64,000 nt of DNA, taken from contig NC_083881.1 in NCBI RefSeq assembly GCF_032452875.1, forward strand, positions 59,713,689 to 59,777,688. The letters are read 5' to 3'. The position numbers and the translations under genes are program-made. The notes beneath the pieces are model-generated. The model did no database searches. It was not told the origin of the DNA and worked only from the letters and a program-made list of their open reading frames with translations. This DNA comes from Bos javanicus. Lineage: Eukaryota > Chordata > Mammalia > Artiodactyla > Bovidae. This document shows, in pieces, positions 55,800 through 64,000 of this stretch (positions are counted from its first letter, which is position 1; every line of letters starts with the position of its first letter).

Positions 55800-55975
55800 C
55801 TAACATAGATGATTAGAATCTTAGTGCTGAAAATTACTTGTAATGATCTAGTAGGAACCCACTACTCAACAGAGAAACAAATTGAGGCTTAGAGAAGTGA
55901 AGTCCTTTGTCTACAATAAAGCTTTTCTCAGTCTAGAAACATAGATCAGTGTTCTTTCAGCACCGGATACTGCTG
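55800..55975 (-). mobile_element. Possible MIR-type SINE fragment
   Basis: aacaaattgaggcttagaga and agtgaagtcctttgtctaca resemble the reversed MIR core. The left part (gattagaatcttagtgctga) is atypical, so another old SINE is possible. Confidence 0.35.
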
Positions 55976-56362
55976 CCTTCAAAGCCTGTTTTCTGGAGTA
56001 GAACCTGAGCCAAAGTTGTGGCAAATGGGGGAGACCTAGAGAGGAGTCTTTGTATGAGATTTTAGAGGGTCACTTTGACCTTGGCTTCCAAGTCAGAAGA
56101 AAACATTTATCTTTTCTTCAGGAAACCAAAGATGCCTCTTTCCTGGGATATGTCTAATCCAAGAAGACACCCCCTCTGAAGTCAGCCCCTCACTACAACC
56201 TGCATTCATTGGATTAGTTGCCCCTAGAAACTGAGTTCAAACTTGACTATGAAACAGCACTCTGAACCAGGCAGGTGAAGCCCGGCATCTGAAGGTGACC
56301 AATTATTGCAGAGACAGGGACTGATGCATGAGCATCATATGCAGAGGCATATTTTGAGAGAA
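55976..56362. other. Unique sequence
   Basis: Nothing recognised. Confidence 0.5.
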
Positions 56363-56566
56363 ATTCAGCATGGCTGAAGCAGTAAATAATCCACCTGCAA
56401 ATGCAGGAGACACAGGAGATGCAGGTTGAATCTCTGAGTCAGGAAGATTCCCTGGAGGAGGAAATGGCAATCCACTCTGTAGTCTTGCCTGAAAAATCTC
56501 ATGGAGTCGGACAGGCTACAATCCATAGGGTTGCAAAGAGTCAGACATGACTAAGCACACGTGCAG
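56363..56566 (+). mobile_element. Bov-tA2-type SINE, diverged and head-truncated
   Basis: agcatggctgaagcagtaaa, aggagacacaggagatgcag subtype insertion, body ggaggaaatggcaatccact, end gagtcagacatgactaagca. The first bases of the head are unrecognisable, and the middle carries a small rearrangement (catggagtcggacaggctac). Confidence 0.85.
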
Positions 56567-57724
56567 CATCTTTATGGGAAAAATTAGATTTGGAGGAAAA
56601 AAACTCATCTCCTGGGGCTTAAAGCAAACGTTTTAATAAATGTGATAACTGGAACCACTGCCAAGCCTTATTTAGGAATAGGATGAACTCAAGAGTACCA
56701 CCTATATGAGAAAATACAGGACCCAAAGAGATTCACTAAAAGAGTGGGATGGAATCTACCAACCAAAGGAGGAAGATGTGGATGAGGCTTTTAAACCAAA
56801 CTAATAGATTGGTCTTGGGAGAGAGTATCATATAATAGAATCACAGTGCATTGCTATACATGGGTTGGCTTTAGGAAGATGACATACTTTAAGGAAAACC
56901 AAATTTCAAGCCAGAGTAATATTTAGGAATATACTGTAGATTTACCAAAATGGACATCAGTTTGTATGCAGGACTTCCAGAAATATCTGTAGTTGATGTT
57001 AAACCTCTCAGTTGGGTCTGCAACACATATGCTGAAAAGCATATGTCCCAGATTCACTCCTCATTGGATGGATATCATTGATAAGAAGCTACTAACATTC
57101 CCTGTTGCAAAGGCTGGTGCTCAGCATTCCACTGATGCTTCGTTATGGCACAGTTCTAAAGAGCCTGCAATAAGCAACAGGGAACCCCTAGCATGGCTGG
57201 GAGTCATCCTGCACCTCGGGTCACTCTTCTGCCTTCAAAGAATACTCACTCCCAAATCCACAGCTTCTTTCTCTGACCTCAGCTTCTCAACAGCAAGCAC
57301 CATCTTTCCTGCTAGTCTGTATACTTTATCTGTTCTTCACTGGCCTAAATTATTTCTTCTTGATTTTATTAAATGTAGTAGTTAAATGAAAAAAATGTCA
57401 TCTTTGTCATTGAATTAGTATACCCATATTAAATCCAAATAAGCTTATTAAAACTTGTCTCAAATCCTCTTTAAAAAAATATACTTCAATTTGGTAAATT
57501 GGAAAAATGCACAATATCTTAGAGTCTTATTTGTTTTCAATGAAAATGGAATGTAGACAAAACTGGAGGGGGAAAGGATCTTTAAGTCATATGGAAAATA
57601 ACAGATTTTTCTTTTATTCTTTCAGTACAAAAAGATGAATAGGGCATTATTCCTGCCCTTCAGAAACATACAGTCTAATAATGAAGGGAGGGAAAAAGAT
57701 TAAAAGCAGCCATAAAATTAAATA
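56567..57724. other. Unique sequence
   Basis: A 130-codon open stretch at 56993-57385 has no recognisable domain. Its last part is hydrophobic and serine-rich, as expected of translated pyrimidine-rich noncoding DNA. No splice or promoter evidence. Confidence 0.5.
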
Positions 57725-57880
57725 TTTTGTACCTTAATTGAGTTGCTCATCATCTCTTACCAGTCAAACAAGAATAATGGCTGCTTCACTGAGTTGTTGC
57801 TAGGATTAAGGAAAATTATAGATTTGAAAATGCATGTGCCCGGCACATAGTAGATACTCAGAAAATAAGCTTTAAATACG
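57725..57880 (+). mobile_element. MIR SINE, 3' part
   Basis: acaagaataatggctgcttc, actgagttgttgctaggatt and gcccggcacatagtagatac give the MIR 3' order. Confidence 0.7.
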
Positions 57881-59615
57881 TAAGAGGTCAAGTGTTTACT
57901 ACAGTGTGATTTACCAGGGGCAATGCTAGAAGTTAAAAAAGAAGCAGGTGTATTTCCAAGTATGTTTTAGAAATTTAACTGAGACGCTTCCCTTAAATAT
58001 TCATTTTGTCACCTTGTTTATTACAGCTTTCACTAGTCCTGAAGTAGTCATGAGATTAGAAATGCACTACCTTGTCTTAATTCTCTGGAACAGGTTTCAT
58101 AAATGTAGAGACATATTACTTGGATAATTCTGCTACCTCACATTTCTATAAGTACATTTATAAAACTTAATTAGGAACAATATATACAGTTTGGCAGGTA
58201 GTTACTGAAACAGCTCTATAGTTTTGTGAAATATATTAGATTTGGTACACAAATAATGTAATCATTTAATGGGTCAATTTCAATTACACTTTTCTGCTCG
58301 GCACACTGGAAATCGATTTCTTTAACATGGGGACATTAGTCTTTTTCATATTCCTGCATGTATTTCAGTCCCATGAATGGAACTGAAACTAAATTTAATA
58401 AATCTTTTCTTCATTTCCAGCCAAATGTCCTCCATTTGATGGATATTAATGACAAAGCAGTTTATAACTCTCACACATGTTAAAAACTTAGGACAAAATA
58501 CTTTGTTGTACATTCACAATATTTGAAAGGACTTTGAGATCCTTTGGAATACAGTTTGGAGGATGAATCAATTAAATACTTTGGTGAATCATTAAATACT
58601 GTGATAACATGTCTTAAAGGAGGGCCACGTAAGTCCGTGAGCGTCGCTCATGGATGTGAGATGAGAGCCACGTATGCTACGGCAGGCGGTTTTCCTTCGT
58701 TTCCAGCGTTCACTCCTTTGGTGGTGTGGAGGTGGCGGCGTCTTCATAATGGATCGATGCACAGCAGCACACAGGGTCTTAGGTGAATGAGCAATGATCG
58801 CTGTGAAAAAGAAAGAGAGATTTTGTTTTTTCCATTCAATTTCAACTTTTCTAAAACCAGGACACTATTCTTTCTTTCCTGCCATTGGGAGTAGGCCTTT
58901 GGATACAAATGTAATAGCTTAAAAACAGGCTACTTCATGGACTAAGTATGTGCCACTGTGTAAGTTCCACTGAGGGCCATGTTCCCAGTCACCTTTTTTA
59001 GAACACACTGGGAAGGATGCATTACTCAAGGTTCCCCATTTAACAAAAGAAAAGAAAAAAAATTGTTTACTCTGGCTTTTATTTTTCATCTTTATGAATG
59101 TGTGTGTAAGAAAAAGAAAGACTGTTTTTCCTCTCAGTCATACTCTGACATTGGAGGTAAATGTTCGTGAAAAAGCCTTGGTCCAACCCCAGGAAATCAT
59201 TTGGGGGTAATTACCACTTGGCACTAAAGCGGCATTTAACAAGCTTGCCTTTTTCTGCTGAGAGATGAAATAGTCAAGCATAGCTTTCATTGAATGCCAA
59301 ACTGGACTTTCCTGATTGAGAAGGTTTTTTACATTGGTCTTGGTTCAGATTAGTTGAGGTGGCAATTCAGGAGATAAGAAAAGAGACTTGGTAATTTAAC
59401 AGAGTTGAGAATATTAATTCAACAATCCCAAACTGCTATTTTGCATACTTCGTGTGCTTGCCATTATATAGGAATGCCTACTCTCTCTGAAGCAGACTAA
59501 ATACAACATTGAAACTAAGAAAGTTAACACATATCAATTAACTACATGTATTGGCATTTAAAGATGTCAGATACAGATGCATTTACACACACATACATGT
59601 CCTGTCTTACATGCG
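57881..59615. other. Unique sequence with a CpG-dense patch at 58625-58800
   Basis: Repeat-poor. About thirteen CpG dinucleotides fall in roughly 180 bp (58625-58805), against near absence in the flanks. An 80-codon open stretch (58544-58786) overlaps the patch but shows no known domain. The preceding 58260-58480 is also repeat-free. Confidence 0.45.
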
Positions 59616-59822
59616 TGTGTGCTGTGCTGTGCTTAGCTGCTCAGTTGTGTCTGACTTCTTGTGACCCCATGGTCTGTAGCCCACCAGGCTCCGCTGTCCA
59701 TGGGATTCTCCACAATACTGGAGTGGGTTGCCATGCCCTCCTCCAGAGGATCTTCCCAACCCAGGGATCGAAGCCAGGTCTTCCATATTGCAGGCGGTTT
59801 CTTTACTGTCTGAGCCACGGTG
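59616..59822 (-). mobile_element. Bov-tA SINE, minus strand
   Basis: cttagctgctcagttgtgtc start; body with a short deletion (tctccacaatactggagtgg lacks ggcaaga); head cggtttctttactgtctgag at right. A plus-strand SINE piece abuts the head. Confidence 0.9.
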
Positions 59823-59866
59823 GTTTGAATTGGGAAGATTCCCTGGAGGAGGGCATGGCAACTTGC
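59823..59866 (+). mobile_element. Inverted Bov-tA fragment next to the SINE head
   Basis: ggtttgaattgggaagattc then cctggaggagggcatggcaa is the B-box-to-body junction of Bov-tA in the opposite direction to its neighbour, with no head or tail of its own. Confidence 0.75.
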
Positions 59867-60833
59867 ATACTGTACACTAATTTGAATACCTGAGTGTTTA
59901 GACAATTGGATTTCCCCCCAAATTAGCCTTTCAGGATACTTTTTTTTGCTATTTTGGGATGTGGCTCTTAGGATAGATAATAATAAAATAGAAATTGAGC
60001 TGAACATGTGAAAAAAAAAAAAGCAAAGAATCCTTAAATGTGGCAGGAAAAAGTAGAGTCAAAGGCCAAGGAAAGAAAATAGAAGTGGAGAGTAGATGGA
60101 AACCTGCAAAGGAAGGAAAGGTGATGGGAGGCGGCAGGAAGCGAACCAGTCAAGGTTACATGGTTTTCAAATGGACACAAAGCTCCAAAGAAATCCTGAG
60201 ATTGTGTATTTCAGCAATTTTCAATCATGAGAATGGGAGGGACTGAGCCTTTGTAATATGAAGTATTCAAAATCAGATGCAGTTTAACAAGGACAATACC
60301 GTCCTTTGCTTGGTATTTATTTGCCAGGGAGAGGCTTCATAAACAACCAGGAACAATGTGTGACAGAGAAAGATCTGTGCTTATGCAAGCGCACATGCTT
60401 GTGTCTATGAGGAAATTGTTGTATCCTAGAGATTTCCTTCTTTGCATCCACAGCACCCCTCCCTTCCTATCTTCTGCATCCCAGCCAGATATGTGCCTTT
60501 TCCTTTTCCTGCTTTTTGAAAAACCAAGTTTGGGCAGCACAGCTAGTCAGTAAGCATTAATGGGTTAAGAGGGTTGGAAACTCATTTGATTTCATAGTTG
60601 ACTGTTTGCATGACTACAGGTTAAGCTGTGATTAGATTTCCATTTACAGCTCCCTCATTTTCAGGCATTTAAAAATAACTCAGCCCTAAAAGTTCCCTCT
60701 AAATTGATTGAACTGAAGCTTGCCAATGAGTCATAGATAACCCTCAACCTCAAAAACACAAACAAAAAAGCAATACCAAAGTTGGGGGAAGGGTGTATAT
60801 CAACCCAAAGCTAATTTTTTCCCAAGCTTTCTT

Positions 60834-60867
60834 ATTCTGGAAAAAAAAAAAAAAAGAATCATTCTGG
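60834..60867 (+). repeat. A-run between 7-bp direct repeats
   Basis: attctgg at 60834-60840 and 60861-60867 encloses fifteen A and gaatc. Possibly another tail-only insertion, but the repeat is short. Confidence 0.3.
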
Positions 60868-60978
60868 GAAGGCAAGCTAATAAATTTTTGTCACTTCTGT
60901 ATAACTGTTTTTAAGTTATTTTCCAATCACCCAAAAAAAGGTAAAACATTCTGCCCTTGCAAAAGACAACATACACAC

Positions 60979-61006
<28 letters not shown>
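60979..61006. repeat. (CA)n microsatellite
   Basis: About thirteen uninterrupted CA units, bordered by imperfect acacacc and catacac. Confidence 0.95.
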
Positions 61007-61011
<5 letters not shown>

Positions 61012-61476
61012 TTCTGTCTGCATATAAATAGATAAGAATTCAATGGCCTCTTGGAGGTTGTGTGAGACACATATTCAAAGTCAAAATGGGTATTTTGTGA
61101 TGATCTGGTCTCTGAGGAAAAACCAAGTTTACAAGCCCTGATAAAATATCTTTTTCCTCCTTTCAGCCTTAAATTCAAGGCTATTCAAGACTCTTGCCAA
61201 CTTGCCAATTCACTGCTGTAGAATTACCTAAGAGTGTAATTTTTTTTTTTTTTAAAGCATTCAGAAAGTGACATGGAAGTTCAGCAGGAGACCCCTGCTG
61301 GTGGTGTCTCCTTAGACCTCCAGCACAATGCAGCGATTTTTTGTTCTACCCAGGATCTTTAGAAGAGGAACTGGTCTCTTGACCCATCCTACGGCTTTCA
61401 GATTCCAATTTCCTAAAGCACTGCAGCCTCTTATTATTACATTTGAAAGATTTAAAGTATTACTTTTGCTCATGCC

Positions 61477-61516
61477 AAGGAATGCAATGAAAAAAAAAAA
61501 AAAAGGAATGCAATGA
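61477..61516 (+). repeat. Tail-only insertion: poly(A) between 14-bp direct repeats
   Basis: aaggaatgcaatga at 61477-61490 and 61503-61516, exact, encloses only twelve A (61491-61502). No element body remains. Confidence 0.68.
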
Positions 61517-61641
61517 GGCTTTCAATAAAGTTAAGAACAATGTAAGCCACCACTGTTTACACTCATTTTTTTTTGCATATGCTGGTATTTCTGTCATTTG
61601 GGAAGGTCATGTGTTAAGTAATTTTCTGTTGTAATGAAGGG

Positions 61642-61780
61642 GTTGCTGCTGCTGCTGCTGCCTAAGTTGCTTCAGTTGTGTCCAACTCTGTGCGACTCTA
61701 TGGATGGCAGCCCACCAGGCTCCTCTGTCCATGGGATTCCCTAGGCAAGAATACTGGAGTGGGTTGCCATTTCCTTCTCC
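61642..61780 (-). mobile_element. Bov-A monomer SINE with (GCT)n
   Basis: Minus-strand single unit starting with the reversed AGC tail (gttgctgctgctgctgctgc) and ending atttccttctcc. aatgaaggg at 61633-61641 and 61781-61789 is the target-site duplication, showing that a single monomer can insert as a unit. Confidence 0.93.
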
Positions 61781-61951
61781 AATGAAGGGATTAATCCTTA
61801 CCAAAAATAAGATGAATAAACCTGAGAATAGTAGAAAACAATAATACAGGGATTTAGTCTGGTAAAATTTTATTAATTGGGCTTCCACTAACACATAATT
61901 TGTGATATTCTGTTCTGGGCCAGATTATAAATTAAGAAAATTCTTTCTATG

Positions 61952-62152
61952 CATGGGACTTCCCTGGTGGTCCAATGGTTAAATTCTGACCTCCAAATGC
62001 AGGGGCCCAAGTGTGATCCCTGGTTAGGCAACTAAGTTCTACATGCTACCGCTAGGAGTTTGCATTCCACAGCTGAAAAAAATCCCACACGCCACACCAA
62101 AGACCCAGTGCTCCCAAATAAGTAAATATTTTTAAAAAAGAAAAAAAAATCT
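61952..62152 (+). mobile_element. CHR-2-type SINE
   Basis: Head gggacttccctggtggtcca, atggttaaattctgacctcc, body gatccctggttaggcaacta and cccacacgccacaccaaaga, ending in an A-rich tail near 62130-62150. Nearly full length. Confidence 0.88.
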
Positions 62153-62202
62153 TGCTATACAAATTACAAAAGAAACGAAGACTGGACTGGGGGAGAGGGA
62201 TT

Positions 62203-63422
62203 CAGATCAGATCAGTCGCTAGTCGTGTCCGACTCTTTGCAACCCCATGAATCGCAGCATGCCAGGCCTCCCTGTCCATCACCAACTCCCGGAGTTCACT
62301 CAGACTCATGTCCATCAAGTCAGTGATGCCATCCAGCCATCTCATCCTCTGTTGTCCCCTTCTCCTCCTGCCCTCAATCCCTCCCAGCATCAGAGTCTTT
62401 TCCAGTGAGTCAACTCTTCACATGAGGTGGCCAAAGTACTGGAGTTTCAGCTTTAGCATCATTCCTTCCAAAGAAATCCCAGGGCTGATGTCCTTCAGAA
62501 TGGACTGGTTGGATCTCCTTGCAGTCCAAGGGACTCTCAAGAGTCTTCTCCAACACCACAGTTCAAAAGCATCAATTCTTCGGCACTCAGCCTTCTTCAC
62601 AGTTTAAAAACTCTCACATCCATACATGACCACTGGAAAAACCATAGCCTTGACTAGACGGACCTTTGTTGGCAAAGTAATGTCTCTGCTTTTGAATATG
62701 CTATCTAGGTTGGTCATAACTTTCCTTCCAAGGAATAAGCGTCTTTTAATTTCATGGCTGCAGTCATCATCTGCAGTGATTTTGGAGCCCCCCAAAATAA
62801 AGCCTGACACTGTTTCCACTGTTTCCCCATCTATTTCCCATGAAGTGGTGGGACCAGATGCCATGATCTTAGTTTTCTGAATGTTGAGCTTTAAGCCAAC
62901 TTTTTCACTCTCCTCTTTCACTTTCATCAAGAGGCTTTTGAGTTCCTCTTCACTTTCTGCCATAAGGGTGGTGTCATCTGCATATCTGAGGTTATTGATA
63001 TTTCTCCTGGCAATCTTGATTCCAGTTTGTGTTTCTTCCAGTTCAGCGTTTTTCATGATGTACTCTGCATAGAAGTTAAATAAGCAGGGTGACAATATAC
63101 AGCCTTGATGAAATCCTTTTCCTATCTGGAACCAGTCTGTTGTTCCATGTCCAGTTCTAACTGTTGCTTCCTGACCTGCATACAAATTTATCAAGAGGCA
63201 GATCAAGTGGTCTGGTATTCCCATATCTTTTCAGAATTTTCCACAGTTTATTGTGATCCACACAGTCAAAGGCTTTGGCATAGTCAATAAAGCAGAAATA
63301 GATGTTTTTCTGGAACTCTCTTGCTTTTTCTATGATCCAGCGGATGTTGGCAATTTGATCTCTGGTTCCTCTGCCTTTTCTAAAACTAGCTTGAACATCA
63401 GGAAGTTCACAGTTCACATATT
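62203..63422 (-). mobile_element. BovB LINE, 1.2 kb, best-preserved copy
   Basis: Terminal (GATCA)n start at 62204, then 3' UTR, C-terminal ORF, RT palm and fingers, truncated at about agttcacagttcacatattg. One reading frame covers 63224 down to 62202 with only two stops. The first (62604-62606) arises where the usual ttggac has become tttttaaac. The second (62418-62420) is TGA in place of CGA. One frameshift near 63160-63220 separates the RT fingers upstream. Confidence 0.95.
62604..63224 (-). pseudogene. BovB reverse-transcriptase fragment (206 codons)
   Basis: Central RT domain of the BovB protein, which in an active element reverse-transcribes its RNA at the target site. HQGCILSPCLF near residue 39 is the block before the active site (Arg is usual where His stands). 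The catalytic box YADDTTL is at residues 81-87 (YADD codons at 62973-62984), followed by EEELKSLLMKVKEES, GLKLNIQKTKIM and KITADDDCSHEIKRR. It ends at a stop in the GCES(W) block. The start Met is internal to the full ORF. The active-site residues are intact, but the N-terminal endonuclease is absent. Confidence 0.9.
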
Positions 63423-63444
63423 GGATTATTGGAGTACAAAGCAT
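63157..63444 (-). pseudogene. BovB RT fingers/palm fragment (95 codons)
   Basis: RT sequence just upstream of the previous fragment, in another frame: QASFRKGRGTRDQIANIRW near residue 19, then FCFIDYAKAFDCVDHNKLW near residue 49, which is palm motif A with the first catalytic Asp. Beyond about residue 71 the frame runs off the true BovB frame. The first residues, to about the position of 63422, are flanking DNA. Confidence 0.82.
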
Positions 63445-63605
63445 ACTAAGCCTACCTGTGAAACTTGTGAAAACATAAAGCCTCTAAAATCAACAGTCTT
63501 CAAAACATTTGTTACATTTTACATGTGCCCTAAAGGGGCACATACTTTAGAATCTACTGAAACAGATAACGTGCTGGCGACTTTAACAGCAAGCATCCAG
63601 GCAAA

Positions 63606-63812
63606 ACCAGCTTACCTGGTGGCTCCGTGGTAAAGAATCTGCTTGCAATGCAGGAGACCGAAGTTCAGTCCCTGGATCGGGAAGATGCCCTAGAGGAGGA
63701 AATAGCAACCCTCTCCAGTATTCTTGCCTGGAGAATTCCATGGACCGAAGAGCCTAGCAGCTTATATAGCCCATGAGGTTGCAGAGAGTCAGACGTGACT
63801 GAGCGACTAACA
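63606..63812 (+). mobile_element. Bov-tA SINE
   Basis: cttacctggtggctccgtgg head (the first bases altered), body aggaggaaatagcaaccctc, end gagtcagacgtgactgagcg and a CA-rich tail. Confidence 0.9.
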
Positions 63813-64000
63813 CACACATGATAGCAGTTAGTTTGGGTATTAAATAGAAAACAATAATATGGGATTTAAACATATATGGAACATTAAATCTATGCACATA
63901 TATGCCTATGTACACACATTCACACAGAGACATAAAGTGAATGCTCTCGAAGCTGTCTAGCAGCTGTAGAAATTATTAGGTGCTTCTCTGCAGCTTTGGC

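Larger units (their letters stand above)
59867..61632. other. Unique sequence with several A/T runs
   Basis: No gene or transposon recognised. Contains a (CA)n microsatellite at about 60979-61006, an A-run at 60841-60855, a T-run at about 61239-61253 and the insertion at 61477-61516. Open stretches at 60040-60246 and 60356-60553 have no known motif. Confidence 0.5.

Noticed and set aside
56993..57385. 130-codon open frame in unique sequence
   Set aside because: No recognisable domain, no splice or promoter support, and a composition typical of translated noncoding DNA. Kept only as a note in the interval entry.
1..64000. Endogenous retrovirus or CRISPR array
   Set aside because: No LTR pair, primer-binding site, gag/pol/env-type frame or regularly spaced repeat array was recognised; the RT sequences present are of L1 and BovB type.

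Overview
The window is nuclear DNA from a bovid ruminant. It carries many copies of lineage-diagnostic repeats: BovB (RTE-clade LINE), Bov-tA and Bov-A2 SINEs, CHR-2-type SINEs, ruminant L1 3' ends and a mariner terminal fragment. Older mammalian repeats (MIR, L2, MER5A, a Tigger/pogo transposon, L1M/HAL1-like elements) lie beneath them. The sequence does not separate cattle from sheep, goat or buffalo. I found no host protein-coding exon, rRNA, functional tRNA or CRISPR array. Every protein-like signal that I could identify belongs to a transposable element, so the window is intergenic or lies inside a large intron.

Layout. 1-3.04 kb: a young L1 whose two halves point away from each other (a 5' inversion), with a Bov-A2 inside it. 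3.04-8.9 kb: a long ancient L1 on the minus strand, interrupted by an inverted BovB, a Bov-tA and a tandem pair of Bov-A SINEs. 8.9-13.3 kb: three plus-strand ancient L1 pieces with SINE insertions. 13.3-22.7 kb: mostly unique sequence, a Tigger transposon containing a SINE, one copy of a duplicated MIR-bearing segment, a GC-rich patch and an L1 3' end. 22.7-35.3 kb: unique sequence with MIR, L2, MER5A and L1 fragments, a second tandem SINE pair, a BovB foldback, a mariner end and a HAL1-like element. 35.3-50.4 kb: three BovB copies, many SINEs, nested MIRs, a 407-bp L1 with clean target-site duplications and an L2. 50.4-62 kb: the most repeat-poor part, with regulatory-looking unique sequence near 50.8-51.8 kb and a CpG-dense patch near 58.7 kb. 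62.2-63.4 kb: the longest and best preserved BovB.

The most interesting signals are structural. Two LINEs of different clades (L1 and BovB) carry 5' inversions of the kind produced by twin priming. At least four places show a bare poly(A) or poly(T) tract of about 12-19 nt between perfect direct repeats of 10-18 bp, which looks like LINE-mediated insertion of almost nothing but a tail; two more candidates have 7-8 bp repeats. Two loci have SINEs inserted in tandem with three copies of the same target site. A segment of about 100 bp holding a MIR is duplicated 6.2 kb apart at about 91% identity. All family names come from recognition of consensus features, not from a database search.
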